Origin: Gadus chalcogrammus
Taxonomy: Eukaryota; Chordata; Actinopteri; Gadiformes; Gadidae
Length of the DNA: 64,000 nt
Direction of reading: 5' to 3'
NCBI RefSeq assembly: GCF_026213295.1
Contig: NC_079420.1
Span: 5,216,641 to 5,280,640 of the forward strand
A model generated the notes under the pieces. That model was given only the letters and a program-made list of their open reading frames with translations. It had not been told where the DNA came from and searched no databases. Shown piece by piece: positions 45,235 to 57,007 of the stretch (its first letter is position 1; the number at the start of each line of letters is the position of its first letter). A program made the translations under genes and the position numbers.

Positions 45235-47586
45235 ATGGAGTTGAAGGAGGTTCGGTCAGCACCACCATCAGACTATCAGGAACTGCAATTTAACAGGTAT
45301 ATCATTGTATTGAATGTATTTGCATATAAAAATGTCATGTATGGGTTTTCTTTTTTACAACAATCAATTGTTGATTGCAGTTATCCCTGTCAAAAATGTG
45401 GCTGAAAACTTATACTTATTCAATTAAACTGTAAAAGTCTAAAATGCAGATGTTTTGTGAAAATCCTATTTGTGGGCTGTGAATTTCTTTTCATCGTTCA
45501 ATTCATCAAGAATACAATAGAGGTAACTTTCCAATATAAGATACTTCCATGGTTCTGTGTTGGTCCAGGGACCAACACACTGTTGTGACCATCGGCCACC
45601 CTGTGGAGCATCCCAGAGACTATGTGGTATGGTCCATCTGCAGCCTCTTCCACGGAAACCCCTTATGCTTCGGACTGGTGGCGCTGATCTTCTCAATCAA
45701 GGTAGGCCTTTGCTTTGTTACGCTTTAAAGATGCTGTGGATTCGATTTAGAAACTATACTTTGAGTGCAATTGGTTAGAAATGTTATGTCTTACTTGTTA
45801 ATGATTGTGAGTGAAATGCTCAGTGACAAAGTTTGTTCTGGTTGCGCCTGGCTCTGTCATTGGGGGTCAAGCAGCGAAGCTGCGAGACAACCATTTTCAT
45901 TCTACGTTTTCCTATTATTGGTGTGAATGATGAAGGCATTCACATCTTTGAACTGCTACATATTTGATTTTATTATTTTCATAAAGCGACTCCTTCAACA
46001 TACTTCAACGTAGAAACATCATTCAAACATCAAAACGTTATGGCGCTAGCCTATCAGCTCTAGCGCCACCAACAGGTCAAAGTTGGACATGCATTCATGT
46101 TTATAACTTTGGACCCATTCAACCAATATTCACAAACAAGGTATCATTGGAATCCTTGGGCCAAGCCGAGTTCAACACACCCTATGACGTCATTTTGCGC
46201 CATGATGGATTTTCCGCCATCTTGGTCTATGTCAAAAACCTTCAAAATGTATCTCCTATCACAAATTATGTCCAATCATCTCGAAACTTGGCACACATGA
46301 TCTTCAGGCCATGCTTGACAAAAAACCAAAAATATTTCTCACGGAAATATCTGCGACAGCCAATCAAATTGGACCGCGAAGCCGCCAAATGGGAAGTAAG
46401 CCAATTTCTCAGCAGACCTTTGACCTATCATAAACAAACTTGGTACATAGACCCATGACATCATCATGGGGACACTCAATGAATTGAGTGGTGACCATTG
46501 ACCTCTACAGGGCGCTATAATTAATGAAGATATGTGTTAACTCTTCTCTCTTCACATGAGTATACTTCAAACTTATGTTCAATGTCTAGTGATTCTCTCA
46601 GACCTCTTCATATAGCTGATAAATTATCTATCATTGCAACATCAGAATTTGGCCGCCATGTTGAAAGTTGTCGAAATCAATTGTACATATCCACAGGCCA
46701 CAAATTGAGTCCAATCTTCATGAAACTGGCCATATATCATCTTCGGACCAAGTTGAACAAATTTGTCAAACAGCTTTTTCAAATTCAAAACCGTTTGGCC
46801 ATGACAGCCAATCAAACTTGACGGCAAAGCCGCCAAACAAGAAGTAAGCCTGTTCTCAGCAACTCTATCATATCATAGCCAAACTTTGTACATAGACTCA
46901 TGAAATCATTCTGGGGACACCCAAACAATTTTGTGACCTTTGACCTCAGGGGGACGTCAAACAGGAAGTGAGCTCATATATCTGCAAGGTCTTCATGTAT
47001 CCAAACTAAACTTGGCTCATAGTCTTATGACCCCATCCTGATTATGTCATTACAGTGGGTGCCCGGTCATTCAGCTGTTCAGCACCCAGGCTCTGGGACT
47101 CCCTCCCCCCACACGTAAAACAGTCAGATACCATTACAACCTTCAAGTCACAACTCAAAACTCACCTGTTCCAACTTGCACAGAACGTCTAACTGATGTC
47201 TTGTTTGTTTGTTTTGTTTTGTTTTTGTTGTTTTTCCCCAATGTCTTGTTTTTAAACGAAGCATGGAAGGAAGCATGCAGGGCGTTTTGAGGGGTTGGCT
47301 ATTTTCAAAATCTTGCGCTTTTCTGCTCTTTTCTTGTACAACACTGGATCTTACCTACAGCAACTTTTTCGACGACATGGCCTTGAACCTCTGTTTGAAC
47401 ATAGCATTCACTCGTTCATCTTTCTTTCTTTTCTCTTTGTCGCAGGCAAGAGACATGAAGGTGATCGGAGACCTGCAGAGAGCCAGGGGATACAGCAAGT
47501 GGGCTCGGGTCTTCAACGGGGCTGCGCTGATCATTTCTTATTTGATTATCCTTGGTTTTTTCATTTTTGTGATTGCGCCATTGTAG
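45235..47586 (+). CDS. IFITM-like (CD225/dispanin) protein, copy D
   Basis: Exons 45235-45296, 45569-45701 and 47446-47586 (stop TAG) give 111 residues. N-terminus MELKEVRSAPPSDYQELQ with a YQEL endocytic-type motif. Exon 2 RDYVVWSICSLFHGNPLCFG. Exon 3 ARDMKVIGDLQRARGYSKW, then a short hydrophobic end (FFIFVIAPL). It differs from A-C in exon 2 (QHTVV, GHP, LCFG) and groups with E. Intron 2 is about 1.7 kb because it contains an interspersed repeat in inverse orientation (45862-47058) and a LINE fragment. The tail is the shortest of the five, with few residues after the hydrophobic segment. All splice sites are GT-AG with pyrimidine tracts. Confidence 0.88.
45862..47058 (-). repeat. Teleost interspersed repeat, copy 2 (inverse, in intron 2 of D)
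   Basis: Starts 'gtcaagcagcgaagctgcgagacaac', the complement of the end of copy 1, and runs through 'ctctagcgccaccaacagg', 'gccgccatgttgaaagttg' and 'gaggtcaaaggt'-type sequence to about 47058. With copy 1 it flanks the promoter and exons 1-2 of D as an inverted pair. Confidence 0.85.
47060..47192 (+). mobile_element. Non-LTR retrotransposon (LINE) 3' fragment
   Basis: The frame ending at TAA 47190-47192 reads RLWDSLPPHVKQSDTITTFK followed by SQLKTHLFQLAQNV, the C-terminal end typical of L2/CR1/Rex-type reverse transcriptase ORFs. Only about 40 codons remain. Confidence 0.7.
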
Positions 47587-49770
47587 CCATGCGCTCTGGC
47601 CCTCGTTTTTTGTGGTTATAGGGACATGTCCCTACCATTGTCAAAAAAAACTGTTAATTGCCCGTGTAACAAAAATCATAATGATGCGGTATTGAATTAA
47701 ATTACCAAGTAATGCGTTTTGCTACCATCAGCACAGCAAACTGAATATTTGTTGTTACTTTGCGCCACCTTTAAGAAATTTGTGGATTTGAAAATAGTTT
47801 CAGCAGCCGCCCCAGCGAGCTCTCCAAGTTAATGATGCATAATGTCCGTAAAATAACCCATGGGTACACAAAGGCACTTGATTTGAATTAGGGTAGTATC
47901 TTTGGCTGAATGTACTGAATGTTACTACACTTTGCATTAAAGCTTCAGCTAAAATAAATGTTTTGCAATGTAACATGATTTTAAATAATACATGCGCTAT
48001 TTGTGATCCAATGCAATGGTGTTTTACATAACAGCTTCAGCTGAGTCAGAGAATGAGACTGAGAGGGAGATGGAGGCTGGTTCGACGGCGGTCGTGGTAG
48101 GGCCCCATGCAGGGGCTAGGACAGGTCTAGCAATGCCACTGCAAAGGTCTTTATGAGTTATTTTATGCAAATTAGTTATTTCAACTGTGGACATGCGGCA
48201 TTACAATGACAAGCTGCAAGCAGGGACTACGCTTACATTCAATTATCATCATGACAATGTGTCTGCATTAGAGCCTCAGACCGAAAATTACGTGAAAATA
48301 CCGAAGTTATCCTTCCACAAAGACGCATTCTGAATGGAAATACATCAGAGGAACCATCAGGCGTCTTTCCTGAGCAAAAGACCCATAGTGTTGCTTTCCA
48401 AAAGATAGGTTTCCACCCACGGCAGGGAAGGGACAGACAGAGGAGAGGAGGCTACAGAAGCAGAGACTGGAACAGACAGGAGCAAGGACGAGACAGTGAA
48501 CATTTGGGAGGAAAGGCCCCTTTAGGACCCCGACCCCAAAAATGACAGGTGTCCATTCATCCATCCATTCATTCCATTCATTTATTATACACAAAAGACT
48601 TAATTCTTATGTTACAATTTTCAGTTACAAGATTAATTCTAATTGAATTATTTCTACTTTCTATTACACAGTACCGTAATATATATATCATTTTTAAATG
48701 TAACTATTAACACTTTTTTACCATTAAAGATACAATCAAATCTGGATTCTGCACTAGGCGTATTGTAAAACAATAAAGTATAAACAAAAATGCGTGCATT
48801 CTCTACAAGTGATTATCAACCAATGTGCATGATTATGCTAATATATGCTTAACGTGTGCATATGTATAGGTACAAGTATACTATGCTCACTAACAAAGTG
48901 GTTCACAATGTTTGTTGCTATAATCCTTTCAGAAAAACCTTGTTATAGTATCAGACAGTACAATCGTTCTAACCTTTGTAGTAACGGCGGAGTGTGGAAA
49001 TGTTTAACTTCAAGTGCCAATTATGGCGCCACCCATGTGTTATTCTATTCAACATAACTTGTTTTTCCCCAAATCTCCATGTCCAGTCTCAAGCAAGAGC
49101 TGTTATCAGTGTGATCAGTTTGTACAAAACAATCTATGTACAAGACAGCGTGCTCCCCCTCAGCCCACGGCGGTAGTCGTAAGGGTAGCTCCCTGTGACA
49201 CTGGAGCCGGTTGTCAACCCGAATGGCTAAGGTGATTAGCTGGTCGAAGTTCGGATGATGCTCCCGGGACACCAGCACATCTTTGTTGTCAAAGATATAT
49301 ATTACCTGCTCTGTGCCCTGGATTATAACCATTCTAGTCTTTTACTCATTCCCAGTTTATATCTTTAAAGCAGTAATACATCCCATAAAAGGCAGATCCC
49401 GCCCCTTGTGAAAGACTGTGGCCAAAGTTGACCAAGTTCACGCACTACACCGAAGGCATTTCACAATCAGTATACATACATTCATCTTTCTTTTTCTTCT
49501 CAGCCCTTTAGGATTGAGTAGGTATGCGCTCACACTGACTTGGCCAAGTAATCTCCTGCCTTGGTTGGTCCCTTTTTCTTTTAGCAGTAATGCGATTCAG
49601 TAGTAATGGGTTTACCTTGCAAATGCCTTTATGACCCACTTAATCATGAAGGGATGAGTAGAAAAGAAAGAGATGAAACCTTAACAGTAAATGTGGTCAG
49701 GCTGAGAGATGAAGTTTGAGTTGTCAGGCAGCAGAAGTTGTGGCCTTAACTAAGGCATGTATTTTTAAAT
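47587..49770 (+). repeat. 3' flank of IFITM D (duplicated block)
   Basis: Matches the flank of A (3260-4520) and of E (63700-64000), then 14028-15360 upstream of C. No gene found. 49083-49152 read on + gives a Cys-spaced stretch (KSCYQCDQFVQNNLC) after an AG. It is too short to assign, and the minus strand of the adjoining 49180-49330 reads gag-like instead. Confidence 0.75.
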
Positions 49771-50373
49771 AGTGGAACTCTCACGCTATGTACTGACTGT
49801 GAAATGCTTTTTTTTTTTTAAGTGCATGGCATTGGTCAACTTTGGCCACAGTCTCAAACCAGGTGCATTTTATGGGTTGAATGACTGCTTTAAAGATATA
49901 AACTGCATTAAAGTAAAGGTCTGTCAACTCAAACTTAAAATAAACTATCACAGTTGTGCCAACTTAATTCCTACAGTTGATTAGTAGTAATTAGTAATTT
50001 TAAAGTTGAGGCAAGTTGTTGCTTGTCTCCTTCTCCCTCTCTTCGCTCCCCCCGTCTCCCTCTCCTCCTCTCGCCCTGCTTCCCTCTCCCGCTCCTCGTC
50101 TCCCTTTCCCCCTGCCTCCCTCTCCTCTCCCCCTCCCTAAATAAAAGAAACCTAAAGCTTCACAAATCTAGTTGCACAGACTAAGAATCCTAAGTCAATA
50201 TGATGTTGAATCAATCATGTGTAAAAACGTCCATTTTGAGTTTGTCTTACAAAGTAAATCCTCGTAACAATTACAAAAACTGACAATAAACCAGCTTTTG
50301 CATTTTAAACCATTTTGCAAGTTTAAAATAAATGAAAAGTTTAAACGTAAACATTATAAACAGCCCTTGCCGC
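49180..50373. repeat. Duplicated block (copy of 8281-9385)
   Basis: Same order as 8281-9385: gag-like remnant (minus strand, FDQLITLAIRVDNRL at about 49195-49245), 'gcctttcac'-like middle, pyrimidine tract (50020-50140) and 'cagcccttgc'. A deletion or rearrangement separates the two near 49470-49600. Confidence 0.65.
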
Positions 50374-50915
50374 CATGGGCGTAATGGACGCGGGGTACGC
50401 GGGGGACATGTCCCCCGCACTTCCGGTATCGTGCCCTCTGTCCCCCGCACTTTTTACAGCCATTACAACCATTCAAATCAATTTTTAACACGTGGAAAAG
50501 CGTTTTCCCGAGCCGCCTTTGAACACACAATGAGCAGGCAGAGACAGGTGGCAAACATCGCTGCCGTGTTGTGATTTCAATCACACTGACGTTGAATCAG
50601 ATCTGTTTCAAGCATGTTCATCAAACCAGCAGCCAAGAGGCAAAATACTTTACCTAGTTTTTTCCAAACAAACCGTGTAATTTGGGTAATGCTGTTGCAT
50701 GTTGTTTAGCTAAATGATGACTGACTAATAGATGTCAATATATCAAGTTAAGCTAGTTAACAATTGTTAACTGCTACCTATGTTAAATCTCTTTCTAGGT
50801 GCAGAGGTGATAGTAACTAGTTACATTTACTCTGTTACATTTACTTGAGTAACTTTTTGGATAAATTGTACTCTTAAGAGTTGTTTTACTGCAAAATACT
50901 TTTTTACTGATATTA
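50374..50915. other. Intergenic with a MITE-like scrap
   Basis: 50374-50480 has 'gcgggggacatgtcccccgc', a perfect 20-bp palindrome, in a GC-rich context that looks like a transposon end. The rest is AT-rich without features. Confidence 0.35.
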
Positions 50916-51644
50916 TTCTTAAGCAGGGGTGTCAAACTCATTTTGGTTCAGGGGCCACATACAGCCCATCTGATCTCAAGTGGGCCGGTCCAGTAAAATA
51001 ATCACGGATCACAAGGATCTATATTAGCACAACACATTTATTCACAGATAGGCCAATGGAATTGAAATAAAATTCATTTCACATTTATTATCAACTGCTT
51101 TATTTTTATAGAGTTGAGTGTATAGATTTTTACACCTGAACACCTGAACCAATTCACCACACTAAACAAACTCAAAGAAAGCTATCATACTGCCTTGAAA
51201 ATCTAAATGTGCACATATAAATAAAATGAACAAACAAAAGTTATAGCAGTGCATGAGCAATGAGATTAGGCTACATCAGATCAAACTGTTTTGTAGGCTA
51301 CTGAAGCCTGAGAATGATATACTGCATAATATTCATTGTCTTTTAACATGAAACCTGCGTAAACTTATTTTCAAAGATCTGTATTCATCAGAGTGCAAAC
51401 ATTTCTGAAAGAGCATCACAAGAATTATGCCCAGGCCTACTTGCTGATTAACTTTGTTATTTCTCACTGCAGTCTATTTCATGCTGCTTGCTCCTGAAAC
51501 TTGGCATTTTTTAGCCTTTACGACTGCATCACTATCAGGTGTCAAATCCTGAGTTGCAGCACATTTCACAATGGCATTCAAGTGTGTGTTTGTTAACCTT
51601 GAGCGGTGCTTTGGTTATTTAGGTTCATTACAGAGAACACCTGT

Positions 51645-52714
51645 TCACAAAGATAGGTAGTCCCAAACATGGATAAAACCTTTGCAGCTAGGGTTGTTAA
51701 TTCCTTCTGGCAAGAGATATTGATAAAATGTGTCCAAGCCCACAGACGCAAATTTTTCCTTCATAATTGTATCACACTGCAAGTCAGTTATCTCGAGTTG
51801 GATGTTAGCTTGCATGTCAGAAGGCTTGACTGTAAATGGCGGGCGAAAAACTGCAAATTCCTTCTCTAGTTCACTGAAGACCTGAAACCACCGCTCTAAC
51901 TCCTGCAGCAATCCTGTTATCTTGTCTTTGTATTGATCCATATCAGCATTACGTCCGGTTGCACGCACAGCGGTTAGGCATGGGAAATGGGCGGTGACAC
52001 CACTAGATAGCTGCGTCTCCCAGAGCGACAGTTTTAACTTGAATGTGCGGATGCGGTCGTTATACTGAGTGACTATTTTTCTGCGTCCCTGCAGCATTTT
52101 ATTAAGATTATTCAGTCGCTGTGAAATATCCACCATAAAGGCAAGATCCTGCACCAACTGCGGACAATTAAGTTCCCTCACTGGGCTACCCATTTTCTCC
52201 ATGAACTGTCCAATATCCTCTAGTACCTCAAAGAAACGCTTGAGCACGGCACCTCAGCTTCCCCATCTGCGGTGTGTACTTTCTCTCAGGATTTTGTCGC
52301 AAGGCCTGCCTTTCTCCCGAACATTGATGGTGCGCCATCTGTACCCAGGCTGACGGCACGGGACCAGTCCACTCCGACCTTGTCCAGCACTTCAACAAGA
52401 GAGCTGAATATGTCATTCGCTGTTGTAGTGTCCTTCATAGGGACCAATCAAGGAACTCCTCTGTCTTTGTCAAAGTCTCATCAACACCCCGAATATATGG
52501 CCAGTTGAGCAATATCTGTTATATCAGTGCTCTCATCAATTGCAACCGAAAAAGCAATAAATGACTGGATTTTGTCATTCATTTGGCTGCCAAAGTCTCC
52601 TGAGAGCTCTGTTACCCTATCTGCGACAGTGTTCTTCGACAGACTAATGTTGGCAAAGGCAGATCGCTTTTCAGGGAACACGACTTCTGCAGCCTTCAGC
52701 ATGCATCTTTTCAT
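51645..52714 (-). pseudogene. hAT transposase remnant, GTF2IRD2-like
   Basis: 52714-52481 reads FPEKRSAFANISLSKNTVAD and IQSFIAFSVAIDESTDITDI (around the catalytic Asp region). 52247-51645 reads LKRFFEVLEDIGQFMEKMGS, LAFMVDISQRLNNLNKMLQG and KLKLSLWETQLSSG. Between them, 52416-52230 is out of frame. This domain order is that of hAT proteins related to GTF2IRD2, ZBED5 and FAM200. In the family it excises and inserts the element by a DDE mechanism. Frameshifts and the missing C-terminal dimerisation part make it inactive. Confidence 0.85.
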
Positions 52715-52756
52715 GAACTCACCATCAGAACATGGCTTGGATGCTTGCAGTCTCTC

Positions 52757-53340
52757 GTAGGGATGGGAATCGAGAACCGGTTCTTATTCAGAACTGGTGC
52801 CGAGTCAACCGATTCCTTGGAATCATTGGCAAGCCTGCTTAACGATTCCGCTTATCGGTTCGGGTCGCGGCAAATGCGTCATGACGTCACACGTACGCTG
52901 CTTTGTTTTGGTTCAGATCGCAGCAAACATGGCGCCGCCGAGGAAGAAGCGCATTGTGCGTTCACACCAAACGCGACGGGGCAACAAGATCCCATGCAAA
53001 GTGAACTAAGAGACGCGTATCGGGCGAAATTTTCGCTAGAGAAAACCGGCGACAAGTTTTGATTTGTCACGCCACACTTTCGCCGTGCACAGGCAAGCGC
53101 GTTCACAAGGATTTGTGCCGCGACAAATTCGCTCGAGTTTAAATATTTCAACTTTGACACGAATTTCGCGTGATGACAGCCAATCAGCGTTCAACAGCGT
53201 GACAACTGAGTGACATGTGTAACGTAACAGCCAATCAGTGTTCAACCGTCAAACTCAGTGCAGTTCAGTCCGGGGTGAACTTCAGCATGGAGGAGAAAGT
53301 GATTGTTGCCGTTTGCGACTCCCGGAGCTCTATATATAAT
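52757..53340. mobile_element. Inserted MITE-like sequence inside the hAT element
   Basis: Begins TAGGGATGGGAATCGAGAACC ('agaaccggttct' is palindromic), a common fish hAT-MITE start, and continues into 'gcgttcacaccaaacgcgac' and, inversely, 'tttgtcacgccacactttcg'. The transposase reading stops at this junction. The far end is not clear. Confidence 0.45.
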
Positions 53341-53347
53341 ACAGTAG

Positions 53348-53487
53348 TATATAAGTAAGGGATAATGCCCGACGAGGTGTCCATTATCAGGAATTAATGG
53401 ACGACGTGGAGGCACGAACCGGTTGCCTCCGCGAAGTCCATTAATTCCTGATAATGGACACCTCGAAGGGCATTATCCCGCTTATAC
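53348..53487. repeat. Perfect-type hairpin of about 65-bp arms
   Basis: 'ggataatgcccgacgaggtg', 'tccattatcaggaattaatgg', 'gacgtggaggc' pair with 'gcctccgcgaagtccattaa', 'ttcctgataatggacacctcg' and 'aagggcattatcc' around 'acgaaccggtt'. A weaker third copy of the core ('tatcaggagttaatgcac') is at 53868-53886, suggesting that 53348-53950 is a MITE with a folded end. Confidence 0.8.
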
Positions 53488-54675
53488 CACTGTCACTTAC
53501 CAACGGTGACCAAATTAAGACCATTAATTTATATTTTCATGCGTTTTACAATCCAAACATAAAGTTTTCCACAAAACATAAATTTGTTTCCCTGGTTACG
53601 CCTGAGGGTCCGACTAATACCCGGAACCACCATTGCACCCCCGTTGGGTTGCAACGGAAACGTTGTTCACTCCTCCAGTAATTAGGACGGACCATAGCTA
53701 CGACTTTAGAACGGGAGGTAGCGGGAGGTATTATAATCCGCTCAGCTTTGTTTTGTTTCCCGTTGCTATGGTTGTGGTTACTAATTTTAGAGACGATACG
53801 CCAGCTAGCGCATTAATTGAGAACGGTAAACAGACAATTAGACGGAACAACTTGTCCAGGTGTCCGTATATCAGGAGTTAATGCACACCCTGCATCCAAT
53901 GAGAATCGAGTATTCCCGCAGACCGTGGTATAATATAATATAATTGTATATATAATATCACGGCCAACCGCTCTGTGCGCCTCCGGATGGCCGTAGCCAT
54001 CTCATAGGGATTGGGCTTCTCCATCTAATAAATCTCTTTCTTATCAATACTTCATTTTGTTTATGTCAGTTGTCCTTTCAATTGGTGATATTTTTTTTTA
54101 TGATGAGTCTCATAGTGGCGCCGAATATTTTATTCTTTGAGCACTGAAACTTGGTGATTACATACCAAGCACATTGCTTTTGTATTCACCTCTGTGAATA
54201 AATAATTCTCAGTCCATTTTTCCTGGAAAACTCTGCACTGAATCCACTTTTTTTCTTTTTGACAAAAGACATTTTGGTAATGGGGATGTCACACTTGATA
54301 ACTTCTTAATTGTGGTGAAACAAGGACAAGTGTGGATTTCTTCCTTTTAATTTTAATTTTGGCTGGCCCCTAGCGGCTGGGGTGAGCATTTTGGTTATTT
54401 CTTTAGAAAATCATAGCTCATCACAGGAATGGGCTAGAGACTTACTTTTTCTTTTTGACATACTCAGAAATGTATGTTCTACAAGTCGTGGGCCTGATCA
54501 AATCATCTCGCGGGCCGGGGCCGTATGTTTGACACCCCTGTTCTAAAGTAACAATACTCCTACTTGACTACAAGTTTTGGCTACTCTACCACCTAGGAAT
54601 AAACCCACTCCTCACATTTCTGCACACTTGCTCACTATTGTTTTGCACATATTTTTTTTAATCTTCATACAATAG

Positions 54676-55430
54676 ATGAGCAGGGTCAGGGAGGAGACAG
54701 TGGAACAGAGTCCAGCAGCAGCAGGAATGAACAGGGAGGGTCTTCACAGCAGGTGAGGAGAAATTATAACCCAAGTCCTTAGAACGTCTGTTATAACTGG
54801 CTGAGAGAAAATATTGATAGCATAATAAGGACTTTGAGGTTAAACGCTTTCCACATATTTTTTAATCTTTATTGCCACAATAGAAAGAGCAGGGTGAGAG
54901 AGGAGACAGTGGACCAGAGGCCAGCAAGGATGATCATGCAGGGTCACAGGTGAGAAGAGAATATAACTAGCTGAGAAAAAATATAGATAGCATAAAGTGA
55001 CTTTGCGATTAATTTCCACCGCTATGTCACCACTACTATCCTTAATACTATTTATAAGTTTGGCTTTGCACATTAATTATCTACATCATTGCAGGAGAAA
55101 TTGTAGGAGAAATAATAACTGGCTTAGGAAATGTCTATAGGATAAGAGTAACTCTAAGATTAGCATTTCCACAGCTATTTCTGACCTAGTCTTATTTATA
55201 CTCCCAAATGTTATTGTCTGTGTTGCAATAGGTAGCACAGGGAGAAGGTCATGTGTCAGGGGAGAGACCAGGCTGCAGCATTGACAGTCAGGGAGAGGCT
55301 TCAGACAGAGATACAACAGAGGATGGATCGTCTGTGGGCACTTTAAAACTCCATCAGCCAGATCTTAAGACCATTGTGTCTCAGAAGTGGGCAGATTTCA
55401 GAGACAATCTCTAAGATTTCAGAGACAATG
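54676..55430 (+). pseudogene. Tandem exon-like repeats, hAT N-terminal region
   Basis: Three blocks, each after 'aatag' and the first two before gtgag: 54676-54752 (EQGQGGDSGTESSSSRNEQG), 54884-54949 (GDSG/EASKDDHAGSQ type) and 55232 to about 55430 (SGERPGCSIDSQGEASD, then DLKTIVSQKWADF). All share the theme GEGG/GDSG. Introns share 'cacatattttttaatctt'. I read it as duplicated exons of a transposase-like gene upstream of the hAT fragments that follow. No family name is certain. Confidence 0.4.
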
Positions 55431-55635
55431 GTATCAGGACTTCCCTTGGCTTCTTTTCATCCCAGGTGTTGAAGGAGCATTGTGCTTTTGCTGTCACAAA
55501 GGCCTTTATTTTCATTGACTGGCCAAACAAAACTCCCAATTCATGAGCCCACTGCAAAGAGTCACGAACAACAGAAGAGGCTGTGCAGGCATGCTGTGTG
55601 ATTAGGTTCACACAATGGGCCCCGCAATGTATCAC
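55411..55635 (-). pseudogene. hAT transposase middle fragment
   Basis: Reads MIHCGAHCVNLITQHACTAS and SLQWAHELGVLFGQSMK, resembling the His/Cys 'CxxHxLNL' region of hAT transposases. It is on the opposite strand from the dimerisation fragment directly after it, so an inversion or two independent insertions is required. Confidence 0.6.
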
Positions 55636-55649
55636 AATGGGCCCCGCTT

Positions 55650-56021
55650 ATGATCAGGAAACTTGAAAAAGTGCAATTAGCAATGTTCAAGTCCAAGTAT
55701 GACTTTCAGTCAAGCAGAGAAGCTGCTACCATTCTGCAAAGACTATTGCCAGAAGTCAGGGGTCTCTTTGAACAAGTAGAAATACTTGTGCGGTTGCTTA
55801 TTACTGTGCCTGCCTCCTCCGCTGAGGCTGAAAGAAGCTTCAGTGTTCTTCGGAGGTTAAAAACCTAGCTCAGAAGCACAATGACACAGTCTCGGCTCAA
55901 AAGAGTTGCTGTGTGTCATATCCACAAAGATAAACTGGACAAACTAAACAGGAGACAAATTGCTCAGCAATTCATTGCGGCTAATGAGAGGCACAGAATC
56001 ACGTATGGCTGCTTCACTTAG
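55650..56021 (+). pseudogene. hAT transposase C-terminal dimerisation fragment
   Basis: VPASSAEAERSFSVLRRLKT is the hallmark of hAT dimerisation domains. A TAG at 55866-55868 stands where the family usually has Trp, then LRSTMTQSRLKRVAV continues in the same frame to TAG at 56019-56021. The N-terminal transposase is absent. Confidence 0.85.
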
Positions 56022-56510
56022 GTGAGATCAGTGTACTGTATACAGTGTACTACGTACATGTTGTAGTGACTAGACCATGACTGACATGGGATACCACCAT
56101 GTCTGGGGGCACCCAGTATTGCCTTCATGGAAAATGGAATGCACCTTGCAGTCCATGCTAAGTTCAGAAATACATTCTGTGAGTATTGGAACTGTTAGGG
56201 GAATACCAATGTGTATTCCCCTAACAGTACCAATGTGTCACTGATTGTAAACTGATAACGTTGAAATAAATGACTAACAAATGTGACCAGATGTCAGCCA
56301 AGGCCCAGAGAAGGGCCACAAATATTAACATCACAGTTATTTAACTGTAGAGGATAATCAACAAAGAAACAAAGTAACTTTTTCTTTAATATAACCATAA
56401 TTCAATTGTTATTATACTATTGTTTCTACTTGTGTTTAAAAGACACCTAGAACTGAAAATATTATTTTGTAATATAGTTAATCAGGAGAGCCTGTAGCCT
56501 TTGATTTCTT
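56022..56510. other. Intergenic, nothing coding
   Basis: AT-rich. A short direct/inverted repeat 'taggggaataccaatgtgta' with 'tattcccctaacagtacca' at 56197-56232 forms a small hairpin. Confidence 0.4.
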
Positions 56511-56511
56511 C

Positions 56512-57007
56512 AGGGGCCACTCACACTAGGGCCGCGGCCCGTGCCCGAGCTCATTTGCATACTAAAGTCTAGAACGTTTGGCTAGTGTGACCACGCCATC
56601 CGTATTCCAGCACGGAACAGCCCCTTGGCCACGGCACACTAGGGAGAGGTGTGCCGTGGCCAAAGTATAGATGCAAACGAGATGACACGCGCAGACACGC
56701 AACGTGAGCTGGATGACGTAGTCCTTTCTTTCCTTCTAGGTCCATGCCCTTCTTCCCCACAACAATCATTTTAAACAATGGCGGCAAGCGGTTCACGAGT
56801 GGGTTTACGTTGGTGCGATAGTGAAGTCGAGTGTTTACTTGAAATTTGGGCCGACGACAGCATTCACGTCACGGCCTTTGGGGGCCGTGACGGCCTTTGG
56901 GGGCAGTGTGACCACGGGCCAGCGGGGGGAGTGGGGAGGGGGGGAATCGTACTGAATCTTCCTCCAGCACGGAACAGGCAAACTTGCCTAGTGTGAGTGC
57001 GCCCTTA
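56512..57007. mobile_element. MITE with CACTCACACTAGG ends carrying a Myb-like gene start
   Basis: Left GGGGCCACTCACACTAGG and right CCTAGTGTGAGTGCGCCC. Inside on + at 56778 is MAASGSRVGLRWCDSEVECL followed by LEIWADDSI, the start of a Myb/SANT-like DNA-binding domain as found in transposon-associated proteins; the match ends by about 56866 and is followed by GC-rich sequence. No target duplication is evident. Confidence 0.6.

Larger units (their letters stand above)
50924..54540 (-). mobile_element. hAT transposon (GTF2IRD2/Charlie-like), 3617 bp
   Basis: Ends CAGGGGTGTCAAACTCA and TGTTTGACACCCCTG form TIRs. The flanks are TTCTTAAG (50916-50923) and TTCTAAAG (54541-54548), a 7-of-8 match consistent with an 8-bp hAT duplication. 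Inside, on the minus strand, are a transposase remnant (51645-52714) and later insertions (about 52757-53990). Subterminal 'gggccacatacagccc' and 'cgggccggggccgtatg' also fit the known fish hAT type with CAGGGGTGTCAAACTC ends. Confidence 0.88.

Noticed and set aside
45862..47058. Several frames of 90-120 codons in the interspersed repeat
   Set aside because: The four repeat copies keep different frames and carry stops; no codon conservation.
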